From Bacteroidaceae bacterium (GTDB lineage: Bacteria > Bacteroidota > Bacteroidia > Bacteroidales > Bacteroidaceae): a DNA stretch of 39,604 nucleotides. The translations under genes were made by a program, and so were the position numbers. Position 1 is the first letter of the stretch; each line of letters starts with the position of its first letter. Of the stretch, positions 1-8,020 are shown in pieces. The stretch covers positions 1 to 39,604 of the forward strand of contig JAKSIY010000010.1 in the NCBI GenBank assembly GCA_024398535.1, given 5' to 3'. The notes beneath the pieces are model-generated. The model ran no database searches, was not told the origin of the DNA, and saw only the letters and a list, made by a program, of their open reading frames with translations.

Positions 1-55
1 CCTACTGGGTCAGTCTTTGCAAGGTCAGCAAGGTTTGTCTTATAGCCAAAGTCAA
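1..55 (-). repeat. Left copy of 55-bp terminal inverted repeat
   Basis: This stretch is the exact reverse complement of 39550-39604, base for base over 55 positions, and identity stops abruptly at base 56. Read on the minus strand it encodes DFGYKTNLADLAKTDPVG in the same frame as the exported protein gene at the right end. On this side the frame meets a TGA at 75-77 and has no ATG, so the fragment is 5'-truncated. It lies directly downstream of the tyrosine recombinase gene. It may be the inner edge of a longer repeat that continues outside the window. Confidence 0.97.
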
Positions 56-181
56 ACCTATTACGCAAAGAAGCTCATAATCTGTACGATGCACTTGCAT
101 AAACAAAATAACAGTGAAACTTTTTGTCAGTTTTATGCGATGATTTTTTTTTACAGTGACAATTCTTTTCCAGCAGATTGC
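56..181. other. AT-rich spacer between recombinase stop and inverted repeat
   Basis: There is no coding sequence here. The spacer contains two direct copies of ACAGTGA (111-117 and 153-159). It also holds an inverted pair, TTGTCA at 124-129 and TGACAA at 157-162, around a run of T. Such short repeats beside a tyrosine recombinase gene could be recombinase arm sites or a weak terminator. Neither role can be proven from sequence. Confidence 0.4.
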
Positions 182-1591
182 TCAACTCAGGATTGAGAGC
201 CTTGTAAGAACTCTTTCCAGAACGTCCTGAGATTCTTCTTTCAAGGCATTCACCAGTTCTGTCAGGCTTACAGTGCGTTCCGCTTGTTTGTCTGTTGCAA
301 AAAGTTGCTGTAGTGCCGTGCTGACCTCAGATTCGCCGAACTCACCAAGATAACGTTCTGTAGTTGTCAGGCTGGAATGGGACAGCGACTGCTTGATGAT
401 CATCGGATCAACTCCTTTTTTCATTGCCAGATAAGCAAATGAATGGCGGCTGATATGGAAAGACAGGTTCTTGCCGATGCCGGCCATGGCAGCCAGTTTC
501 TTCAGATTCCGGTTCAGGACTACATTTCGCGCAGAAGTCTGCATGAAGAGCTGTTCCTTCAGCTGAAGCGGCATGGTATCACGCTGGCTGGGAGAATACC
601 ATTGTGCCCAGGGAGCCTTACTGTCAAGCAACGGAAAGATGTAATCCGTATCACATGCCTGCTGAGTTCTGTATAGCCCAAGAATCTGCAGTGCCTGAGG
701 CACCAGGACTATATCCTTGACCTTGCGGTTCTTGCCCATCTGGTAGTGCAGATGCCCGTCCCTGACATTCAGCCACCTGAGCTGCATCAAGTCAGCGGCC
801 CTGATTCCTGCACAGTAGAATGAGAACAGAAAGCAGTTACGGGTGTGCCACAGCTGGGAATCGGGTGTAAGTTCCAGTTCAGCAAGTGCCTGGATTTCAT
901 ATTCTTCAAGCTTCTCCTTCATTACAGAAACCCTGCCCGGCTTGTACAGCCTGAACGGATCCTGTTCCGGAAGGATTACCTTCTCTGTCATGACAGCCCG
1001 GCGTATAACTGTCCTGAACTGGGCCATTATTGAATTGACATAACTCTGGCTAAGCCTGCTGCAATCCTGTCCCCTGCTTCTGGAAACGGTATGCAGAAAC
1101 ATCTCAAAATCACAGATAATTGCAGGAGTAAGGTCCCGAAAATCCATGCTGCCACCAGGTCTTGAAGCACAGAACTGTTCAAACTTCTCCTCAAGAACCC
1201 TGTAATGGCGCGATTTCTGCTTACCTAAGGCAGAGCTCTGTTCAACCTGTTCATGAATGTAGTCCAGGACCGACATGTGCGGCGAACTCTCTGCGAATGG
1301 AGTATATGCCGCCAGGGAGAGAAGGTTCTGACCATTGTCGTTGAAAAAACGCTTCACGCTGTCCAGTTCAGACAGAAGCCTTGAATTCTTGGCATCGGAA
1401 TCCGGATCTGTGGCCTTCACAAAACGGCTGTTCCTTGAAAGCGGATTCCAGTCCGAAATACGTTTCAGATATACAGAGGTAGCAACTCTCTTGAGCCTGC
1501 GATCCTTTGTTATCCGTATGTAAACACGGAATAATCCTCTGTTATCAGGTTGCTTCTTGAGTTCAAGATTAAAAGTACAACTTCCAGCCAT
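182..1591 (-). CDS. Tyrosine recombinase (phage-integrase family)
   Basis: This 469-residue site-specific recombinase would cut and rejoin DNA through a covalent 3'-phosphotyrosine. The N-terminus (about 1-60) resembles the arm-binding domain of Bacteroidetes integrases. Residues about 105-215 form the SAM-like core-binding domain, and about 230-420 the catalytic domain. The catalytic set is visible: R264 (in GIRAADL), K287, H379 and R382 (in HISRH), H405 and the nucleophile Y414 (in TERYL). Nothing looks broken. The start overlaps the end of the upstream GHMP kinase gene by 23 bases. A strong Shine-Dalgarno AGGAGG sits six bases before the ATG, inside that gene. Co-transcription with glycan genes is therefore likely. 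Whether it serves a mobile element or a local DNA inversion is not shown, but the inverted repeat 126 bases downstream favours inversion. Confidence 0.93.
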   Translation of the reverse strand: MAGSCTFNLELKKQPDNRGLFRVYIRITKDRRLKRVATSVYLKRISDWNPLSRNSRFVKATDPDSDAKNSRLLSELDSVKRFFNDNGQNLLSLAAYTPFAESSPHMSVLDYIHEQVEQSSALGKQKSRHYRVLEEKFEQFCASRPGGSMDFRDLTPAIICDFEMFLHTVSRSRGQDCSRLSQSYVNSIMAQFRTVIRRAVMTEKVILPEQDPFRLYKPGRVSVMKEKLEEYEIQALAELELTPDSQLWHTRNCFLFSFYCAGIRAADLMQLRWLNVRDGHLHYQMGKNRKVKDIVLVPQALQILGLYRTQQACDTDYIFPLLDSKAPWAQWYSPSQRDTMPLQLKEQLFMQTSARNVVLNRNLKKLAAMAGIGKNLSFHISRHSFAYLAMKKGVDPMIIKQSLSHSSLTTTERYLGEFGESEVSTALQQLFATDKQAERTVSLTELVNALKEESQDVLERVLTRLSILS

Positions 1592-2609
1592 GGGTGCCTC
1601 CTTCTGAGAACTGGAATCCTACGACCTGTCCCGGCATGGCAGAGAGGGCATCCATTACCTGACGCTTGCGGGTAGGATCCATCATGAAAATGATAAAGCC
1701 ACCGCCACCGGCTCCACTGACCTTGCCAGCCGTTGCACCGGCAGCAAACGCCACGTCAAATGCCTCCTGGATCATAGGGTTGCTGATAGCCTTGGCCATC
1801 TTCTTCTTGTCTTCCCAGGCCTTTCCCAGAATTGATGCAAACTGAGCGATATTTCCTTCAAGAAGAGCACGTTTCATATCTATGGCACTCTGCTTTATCC
1901 TGTGCATCGCGTCAATTGCCTGTCCATTTCCGCTGCTGGTATTCTTCTGCTGCTCCTGGATGATGGCTGCCGACGAGCGCGATGCTCCGGTATAATAGAG
2001 TACAATCGATGCCTCCAGTTCGTCAACTATCCAGCGCTTTACACGCAGAGGATTGACTATGACCTGTCCCTCAGGCAGGAACTCCATAAAGTTGAATCCG
2101 CCAAAGGCAGCTGCATACTGATCCTGCTTTCCACCGTCAAGGGCCAGGTCAATGCGTTCTATCTCATAGGCCATGCGGGCAATCTCATAGTCACCCATAG
2201 GCAAATTGTACCACTCGACGAAAGCCTTCAGGATACAAACTACCATTGTAGATGAAGAGCCCAGCCCACTGCCGGCCGGAGCGTCTGAGTATGTTGTTAT
2301 CCTACAGGCTCTTGGAGTAATTCCAAACTCCTTGACAACGCGGTTGAATACGCCCTTGTGCAGGTCCAGCACGCCATCCACAGGAAGGCTCCCGGCCAAA
2401 GGATAGCATACCGACTGCCTGAGGTCAGTAGCCTCAAGACTGATCATTCCGTCACTTGTCTCCTGTATGGTACAGTAAGCGTACAGGTCAATGGTAGCAT
2501 TCAGTACGTTACCTCCGTAAATATCACTGTATGGTGACACGTCACTGCCACCTCCGGCAAGTCCGAGTCTAAGGGGTGCTTTGCTTCTGACTATCATATC
2601 AATCAACAT
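1569..2609 (-). CDS. GHMP-family sugar kinase, HddA-like
   Basis: A 346-residue small-molecule kinase closest in appearance to D-glycero-D-manno-heptose 7-phosphate kinases, which feed activated heptose or similar sugars into surface glycans. The N-terminal substrate strand reads RSKAPLRLGLAGGGSD (about 8-23). The ATP loop PAGSGLGSSST is at 111-121. The C-terminal GHMP motif KVSGAGGGGFI lies near 293-303. Length fits the family. Two starts are possible: the ATG at 2609, overlapping the glycosyltransferase stop by 11 bases, or the ATG at 2597 just after it. The second gives the usual MIVRSKAP start and is slightly more natural. It sits in an operon with a GT4 enzyme upstream and the recombinase downstream. 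No other heptose pathway genes are visible, so the exact sugar is uncertain. Confidence 0.85.
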   Translation of the reverse strand: MLIDMIVRSKAPLRLGLAGGGSDVSPYSDIYGGNVLNATIDLYAYCTIQETSDGMISLEATDLRQSVCYPLAGSLPVDGVLDLHKGVFNRVVKEFGITPRACRITTYSDAPAGSGLGSSSTMVVCILKAFVEWYNLPMGDYEIARMAYEIERIDLALDGGKQDQYAAAFGGFNFMEFLPEGQVIVNPLRVKRWIVDELEASIVLYYTGASRSSAAIIQEQQKNTSSGNGQAIDAMHRIKQSAIDMKRALLEGNIAQFASILGKAWEDKKKMAKAISNPMIQEAFDVAFAAGATAGKVSGAGGGGFIIFMMDPTRKRQVMDALSAMPGQVVGFQFSEGGTHGWKLYF

Positions 2610-3732
2610 CTTCCATGGCCTTCCTTACGGAACGGGTCATGTTTGACCAAGAATACTGTCTCTTCTCCTGCAGAAGCCCGTCACGGAAATGCTTCTGTCG
2701 GTTTGAGCGGAAGAAATCCACAAGGGCATCGGCAATCTGCCTCTCATCTGGTTCCACCACATAGCCGGCCTGGCCGTCTGGAACAATCTCTGCAAGACCG
2801 CCCACGTTGGTAACCAGCATAGGCTTCTCAAAATGGTATGCAATCTGGGTAACACCGCTCTGTGTTGCGGACTTGTATGGCTGCACTACGATATCAGCGG
2901 CTCCAAAGTAGTAGCGGACCTGGCTGTCAGGGACAAAATCGCTCTTCCAGATGACCATTCCCTCAAGTCCAAGTTCCTTTTCAAGTTCAAAGTATTTCTC
3001 TGAGCCGCTGTAGAACTCACCCGCAACAATCAGCTTTACATTCATCTTGCGGAAACGGCTGTCTGCATATGCCCTGAGCATCAGGTCAAGGCCCTTGTAA
3101 TCACGTATCAGGCCAAAGAAGAGCATGTACCGCTGACTGCTGTTGAGTCCAAGGTATTCAATTGCCTCCTCCCTTTCAACAGGTTCACCGAAATTGTCGT
3201 ACAGGGGATGCCTGCAGAAGACTTTCGTGCGGGTACTGTCAAGTGTCTGGACATCGGCCAGAACAGAGTCTGACATAGCCACGAAACCGTTTACGGAATT
3301 CACAAAATATCGGGCAAACAACCTGTCGCCCGGTCTGTGCTCGTGCGGAATGACGTTGTCAAGGATTGAGACCACTCTGGTGTGACCATTGCTCCTGGCA
3401 ATGCGAGCAATGGTACCAAGGCATGGAGCCATGAACGGCAGCCAGAACTTTATTACCACTAGGTCAGGCTTCCTGTCACGGATCATGCGTCCTACCTTTA
3501 TCCAGTTCAGCGGATTGCAGGAGTTTACAAGACGGCTTATCTTAAGGTCCTGAGGAGCACTGTCCTCAGAGTATTGGGTCTTTCCTGGAAAGAGAAATGA
3601 TGGATACTGAAGGCTGATCGTGAAAATCTCCACATTGTCACCCTCATTCTGGAACTCATGGGCAAGCCTCTCATTATAGACTGCAAGACCTCCGCGATAC
3701 GGATAAGCGGTACCTAATATTATGATGTCCAT
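2599..3732 (-). CDS. Glycosyltransferase, GT4 family
   Basis: A 377-residue cytoplasmic glycosyltransferase of the GT-B fold, expected to move a nucleotide-activated sugar onto a glycan or lipid carrier. The N-terminal half begins MDIIILGTAYPYRGGLAVYN, with the glycine-rich acceptor-side loop typical of GT4. The C-terminal half holds the donor domain, with FFGLIRDYKGLDLML near 209-223, VVQPYKSATQSGVTQIAY near 290-307, and VTNVGGLAEIV near 315-325. The usual EX7E region is recognisable only loosely. It is the first gene of a minus-strand operon with the GHMP kinase and the recombinase. It is transcribed divergently from the YfhO-type gene. The acceptor and sugar are unknown. Confidence 0.88.
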   Translation of the reverse strand: MDIIILGTAYPYRGGLAVYNERLAHEFQNEGDNVEIFTISLQYPSFLFPGKTQYSEDSAPQDLKISRLVNSCNPLNWIKVGRMIRDRKPDLVVIKFWLPFMAPCLGTIARIARSNGHTRVVSILDNVIPHEHRPGDRLFARYFVNSVNGFVAMSDSVLADVQTLDSTRTKVFCRHPLYDNFGEPVEREEAIEYLGLNSSQRYMLFFGLIRDYKGLDLMLRAYADSRFRKMNVKLIVAGEFYSGSEKYFELEKELGLEGMVIWKSDFVPDSQVRYYFGAADIVVQPYKSATQSGVTQIAYHFEKPMLVTNVGGLAEIVPDGQAGYVVEPDERQIADALVDFFRSNRQKHFRDGLLQEKRQYSWSNMTRSVRKAMEDVD

Positions 3733-3756
3733 TGCCGGATATGCTGTTTATAAGGA

Positions 3757-3764
3757 CAAAAATA
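3757..3764 (-). promoter_or_regulatory. Probable -7 box for the GT4-kinase-recombinase operon
   Basis: Read on the minus strand this is TATTTTTG, matching the Bacteroidetes TAnnTTTG box, 25 bases upstream of the glycosyltransferase ATG. I see no clear TTTG at the ideal -33 distance, so this rests on one box only. Confidence 0.45.
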
Positions 3765-3839
3765 GTAAAAAGGTGTCCAACGCCCCCCGTGGTTCAGCAA
3801 AAAAACGTACTTTCGTGTCCTGAAATCAAATACAGACAA

Positions 3840-6287
3840 ATGGATAAGAACAAAAAACTGCAGAAATACCTGCCGTACATAGTCGCTTTTGCACTATTCG
3901 TCATCATCTCATGCGTTTACTGCATCCCTTCACTCCAGGGGCGTGTAATCCAGACCGGCGATGACATCAATGGCCGTGCTGCCGTACAGGAAGCAGTACA
4001 GTATCATCAGGAGACAGGCAACCGCACATGGTGGACCGGTTCAATGTTTGCCGGTATGCCGAACTACCAGATTGGTGGTGGCAGATACCTGTCAACCACA
4101 CTCATGCAGCCACTGCTCAAGGTCTGCCATCCTTCATCAAAGCAGATGCCGCTGGTTTTCATCATGTTCTTCTGTTGCTTCTATGTGCTCATGCGCTCGT
4201 TCAAGGTTGACAGATGGCTGAGTATAGCCGGTGCCCTGGCAACTGGATTCTCATCATACTTTTTTATCATTGAAGCTGCAGGTCATAACGGAAAAGCCTG
4301 GTCAATAGCCATGATGTCAGTGGTTGTTGCCGGATTCTACCTGATATATAATAAAAGGTATGGATGGGGAACCGCACTCACAATGATCTTCACCGCAATG
4401 GGATTCTCTCCGCATCCACAGATGGCATATTACATGTTCATGCTCATTGGAATCCTCTTCCTTGTTGAGCTCTACAACCATGCCGTACAGAAGAAGTTCA
4501 AGGAGTTCGGCATTGCTACCCTGCTGTTTGCAGCATCGGTAGGTGTAGGTATGGGAACAGGATGCGCCAACATCTTTGCGAACAACGAATATGCGGCAGA
4601 GACCATGCGTGGCGGCCAGTCTGACCTGACTGACAAGTCCGATGCGAACAAGACCAGCGGCCTTGACCTTGATTACGCAACTGCCTGGAGCTACGGAATA
4701 GGCGAATCCCTGACATTCCTGATACCAGGCTACATGGGAACCGCATCAGGCTATGACGTAGGCACGGATTCAGAGCTCTACAACTCTCTTGTGAAGCACG
4801 GAGTATCAAAGTCCGATGCCGCCAGTTTCTGCGCATCGGCGCCGACATACTGGGGCGAGCAGCCATTCACCGTAGGTTCTGTCTATGCAGGAGCACTGGT
4901 ATGCTTCCTCTTCATACTGGGACTTCTGATTGTAAAGAGCCCATACAAGTGGGGCCTTCTGGCCGCCACCCTCTTCTCATTTGCCCTGTCATGGGGTAAC
5001 AACTGGATGGGCCTGACCCGTTTCTTCTTTGACTGGTTCCCTCTTTATGACAAGTTCCGTTCTGTCTCTTCAATCCTGATAGTGGCAGAGATTACCATGC
5101 CGCTCCTGGCCTTCCTTGCCCTGAAGGAGATCATGGAGAGACGCGACACAGAGAAGTTCAACCGTCAGATTTACATAAGTGCAGGCATAACCGGAGGCAT
5201 CTGCCTTATTCTGGGACTGTTTGGAAGCTCACTGCTGACCTTTACATCGTCATACGATGCAAACATAGCAGCCCAGCTGCCAGACTGGGCATACCAGGCC
5301 GTCATTGCCGAGAGAATGAACATGCTACGCAACGACTCATTCCGCTCACTGCTGTTCATTGTGCTTGGAGTTGCAGTAGTATGGCTCTACGCCAACCGCA
5401 AGCTTGAGCAGAAGTATATGATTGCAGCAGTCACAGTACTTGTGATTGCCGACATGTTCCCAATTGACAAGCGCTTCCTGAACGACAGCAACTTTGTAAC
5501 TCCAAAGCAGAACCAGAGCGTATATGCAATCCAGCCATACGAGCAGGCCCTGCTTCAGGATACCGACCCGCATTTCAGGGTATTCAACCTGGCATCGAAC
5601 ACATTCAACGATGCCCGCACGTCATACCGCCTGAAGTCTCTTGGCGGATACAGCGCAGCCAAGCTTCGCCGCTATCAGGATAACATTGAGCAATACCTTT
5701 CAAAGATGGACCTGAACGTAATCAGCATGCTGAACGCCAAGTACGTAATCACCCAGAACGATCAGGGTCAGGTTGTTCCACAGCGCAATCCTATGGCCAT
5801 GGGCAATGCGTGGTTCGTAGATACCCTGGTAGTGGTAGAGACTCCACAGCAGGAGTGTGCTGCCCTGGGAACCATCAACCTGAAGAACACTGCAGTGCTT
5901 GACGACGACTTTGCCGGTTATGTCAGGAACCTGACTCCGGGCCATGACAGCAGCGCCAGAATCAAGCTGAACAGCTATACTCCTGACGTACTGACATATA
6001 CCAGCACATCACAGCAGGACGGTACCGTGGTCTTCTCTGAAATCTACTATCCGCACGGATGGAAGGCTTATATTGATGACCAGCAGGTTGACCTGTTCCG
6101 CGTGAACTACCTGCTACGTGCCATGAATGTTCCGGCCGGCCAGCATGAAATCCGCATGGAGTTCCGCCCTGACAGCGTAAGGAAGGGCAACACAATCTCT
6201 GCATTCTTTGTTCTGCTGATGTATGCAACAGTTCTAGGACTGATTGTAGGCAGCGTTGTGAAATCACGCCGCAAGCAGGAGGATTAA
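3840..6287 (+). CDS. YfhO-family multi-span membrane protein
   Basis: A large inner-membrane protein of 815 residues from the ATG at 3840. Its sequence resembles the bacterial YfhO family, which is related to GT-C membrane glycosyltransferases and linked to glycosylation of lipids or cell-wall polymers. A first membrane segment (PYIVAFALFVIISCVYCI) follows the short positive N-terminus. About a dozen hydrophobic segments follow, then a soluble C-terminal part (roughly 590-770) and a last segment near the end. The frame is open upstream to 3732, but that would overlap the divergent gene and add a non-hydrophobic leader, so 3840 is preferred. The stop overlaps the convergent GT2 gene by four bases. 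Its neighbours support a role in surface glycan assembly, but the substrate is not predictable. Confidence 0.85.
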   Translation: MDKNKKLQKYLPYIVAFALFVIISCVYCIPSLQGRVIQTGDDINGRAAVQEAVQYHQETGNRTWWTGSMFAGMPNYQIGGGRYLSTTLMQPLLKVCHPSSKQMPLVFIMFFCCFYVLMRSFKVDRWLSIAGALATGFSSYFFIIEAAGHNGKAWSIAMMSVVVAGFYLIYNKRYGWGTALTMIFTAMGFSPHPQMAYYMFMLIGILFLVELYNHAVQKKFKEFGIATLLFAASVGVGMGTGCANIFANNEYAAETMRGGQSDLTDKSDANKTSGLDLDYATAWSYGIGESLTFLIPGYMGTASGYDVGTDSELYNSLVKHGVSKSDAASFCASAPTYWGEQPFTVGSVYAGALVCFLFILGLLIVKSPYKWGLLAATLFSFALSWGNNWMGLTRFFFDWFPLYDKFRSVSSILIVAEITMPLLAFLALKEIMERRDTEKFNRQIYISAGITGGICLILGLFGSSLLTFTSSYDANIAAQLPDWAYQAVIAERMNMLRNDSFRSLLFIVLGVAVVWLYANRKLEQKYMIAAVTVLVIADMFPIDKRFLNDSNFVTPKQNQSVYAIQPYEQALLQDTDPHFRVFNLASNTFNDARTSYRLKSLGGYSAAKLRRYQDNIEQYLSKMDLNVISMLNAKYVITQNDQGQVVPQRNPMAMGNAWFVDTLVVVETPQQECAALGTINLKNTAVLDDDFAGYVRNLTPGHDSSARIKLNSYTPDVLTYTSTSQQDGTVVFSEIYYPHGWKAYIDDQQVDLFRVNYLLRAMNVPAGQHEIRMEFRPDSVRKGNTISAFFVLLMYATVLGLIVGSVVKSRRKQED

Positions 6288-7297
6288 AGCATGGTCTGTC
6301 CGCCTTTCAGTTTCAGATAAAGGCGGATGACCCAAATCGATACAGCAGGAGCACTGCCTATGAGCAGGCCCAGCATCCTGAATTTCAGACTGCCCTTCAC
6401 GTAAGGGCAGTTTCTGTAATCCGGGAGCACTGTCTTCAGTTCCTGATAGATGCCCTTTATGACATCGGTCCTGGGAGTGCCGGTATTTGCAATGTAATTG
6501 AATACGGAAACCAGGAATCCCTTCTTGTAGTAGATGAAATCCAGTTCATCCTTGTCTAAGGAATACCAGCCACGCTCACGGATTCCTTTCATCAGGGCGT
6601 TCATTGAATCCAGTTTCTGACGATAGCGGGTGGCATCGGTCTTCATGGTAAGGGAGCCTGACTGACGCAGATATCTGTACATATACCTGTTTACCTGAGA
6701 GATACGCCTGCAGCAGAGCAGTGCGCAGCAGAGCATCATGCTGTCCTCTGAGCTGCGGCCAGCAGGAAAGCGTATGCCATTGCGGTCAAGCATCTCCCTT
6801 CTGTAGATGAAGGTCGTGAAATATGATACGTAGCTTGACAGGAACTGCCTGCGCACCTGTCCTGAGAACTCTCCGTCAGGAACCGGCGGATTGCACTTTA
6901 CTCCCTGTGAGGAGCCGTTCTCGTCAAATATCTCAAGATGGCAGCAGCACATGTCACTGTCATTATGCTCGGCAGATTCAACAAGATAATGGCAGAACTC
7001 CGGATCTATTGTGTCGTCGCTGTCAACAAAGGCCACATACTTGCCCCTGGCTGCATCCAGACCTATGTTCCTGGCTGCACCGGGCCCGCTGTTGCATGGG
7101 GTCTCCAGATAGCGGAACGTTATCTGGCCTGTATAGGAATCAGTTATCTGATGGGCAATTGATATGCTCTCATCCTGGCCATGGTCATCAACCAGAATCA
7201 CCTCAATGTCTGTCAGTGTCTGCGAGAGCATAGACTCAATGAAGCGTCTGATGCAGCCGGAAACATTGTAAACTGGGGTGATTATTGATACCATCAT
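6284..7297 (-). CDS. Glycosyltransferase, GT2 family
   Basis: A 337-residue GT-A fold glycosyltransferase. It starts MMVSIITPVYNVSGCI, the classic GT2 opening. The nucleotide-binding region VILVDDHGQDES lies near 34-45, and the metal-binding DXD region AFVDSDDTIDPEF near 89-101. The C-terminal third is less conserved and has a short hydrophobic stretch near 310-325 that may touch the membrane. The start codon overlaps the stop of the cytidylyltransferase gene as ATGA, so the two are translationally coupled. It probably adds a sugar to a surface polysaccharide or lipid-linked glycan, but donor and acceptor are unknown. Confidence 0.9.
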   Translation of the reverse strand: MMVSIITPVYNVSGCIRRFIESMLSQTLTDIEVILVDDHGQDESISIAHQITDSYTGQITFRYLETPCNSGPGAARNIGLDAARGKYVAFVDSDDTIDPEFCHYLVESAEHNDSDMCCCHLEIFDENGSSQGVKCNPPVPDGEFSGQVRRQFLSSYVSYFTTFIYRREMLDRNGIRFPAGRSSEDSMMLCCALLCCRRISQVNRYMYRYLRQSGSLTMKTDATRYRQKLDSMNALMKGIRERGWYSLDKDELDFIYYKKGFLVSVFNYIANTGTPRTDVIKGIYQELKTVLPDYRNCPYVKGSLKFRMLGLLIGSAPAVSIWVIRLYLKLKGGQTML

Positions 7298-8007
7298 AGA
7301 CTTCTGCGGCTTAACAGGAATTCAACCATGGGAATATCCTCCTGATAGGTCAGCTTGATGTTGTCACGGTCACCAGGGACAATTACAACCGGTACCTGAG
7401 GAAGATACTTTAGAACCGTACCGCAGTCATCGGTAGAGACCAGAGCGGGATCCTTCAGGGCAATCTCATACGCCTGTCTGATGGTGGACTGCCTGAATCC
7501 CTGGGGTGTCTGCTCACAGTAGAGCATTCGCCTGTCCAGCACCTTGTCAGTTACAGGATTGGCAGAAGGTTCCTTTATTGTTACTATGGTGTCTGTTGAC
7601 GGAACGGCTACAGACACAGCCCTGTTCGCTTCAAGGGCCTTTATTGTATCGGAAATGATACGGTCAGTGACCAGTGGCCTAGCTGCATCATGGAAAATCA
7701 GGTTGCAGCCAGGCTGGTCATTGTATGCGTTTATGGCAGAAAGGCTGGACTCGTACCTTTCACTTCCTCCTGGAAGAATCTGAGTCACCTTGTTCCAGCC
7801 GTTCTTCCGGCATAGGTCCCTTGCAGTTTCAATATAATCCTGACTGATGACAATGATAACCTCATCAATACCCGGATTGCGGTGGAAAGCCTCTACGGAG
7901 TGCTCAAGAACCGTCTTTCCCGCAACAGGAAGAAACTCTTTCGGAATGTTCAGTCCGGTTCTGGAACCAGAGCCTCCTGCCAGTACAACTGCAATGTTCC
8001 TAGCCAC
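7294..8007 (-). CDS. ispD: IspD/TarI-type cytidylyltransferase
   Basis: A 237-residue nucleotidyltransferase that makes a CDP-activated product, either CDP-methylerythritol in isoprenoid synthesis (IspD) or CDP-ribitol-type precursors for glycans (TarI). The CTP-binding loop reads VLAGGSGSRTGLNIPKEFLP (about 8-27). HDAARPLV and the late NIKLTYQEDI signature are present. The phrase TDDCGTVLKYLP resembles TarI members as much as true IspD. The neighbour is a glycosyltransferase coupled by a four-base overlap. The ispD assignment is therefore the default name, not a certainty; whether another ispD exists in the genome would decide it. Confidence 0.75.
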   Translation of the reverse strand: MARNIAVVLAGGSGSRTGLNIPKEFLPVAGKTVLEHSVEAFHRNPGIDEVIIVISQDYIETARDLCRKNGWNKVTQILPGGSERYESSLSAINAYNDQPGCNLIFHDAARPLVTDRIISDTIKALEANRAVSVAVPSTDTIVTIKEPSANPVTDKVLDRRMLYCEQTPQGFRQSTIRQAYEIALKDPALVSTDDCGTVLKYLPQVPVVIVPGDRDNIKLTYQEDIPMVEFLLSRRSL

Positions 8008-8020
8008 GTGTCAATGTTTT

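Noticed and set aside
336-340. KISTS in place of KMSKS in metG (residues 336-340) as a defect
   Set aside because: All other catalytic and zinc-binding features are intact, and the variant appears usual for MetG of this phylum. The coordinates given here are residue numbers of the protein at 8021-10081.
3732-3839. 36-residue N-terminal extension of the YfhO-type protein
   Set aside because: It overlaps the start of the divergent glycosyltransferase gene and the likely promoter; the ATG at 3840 directly precedes the first membrane segment.
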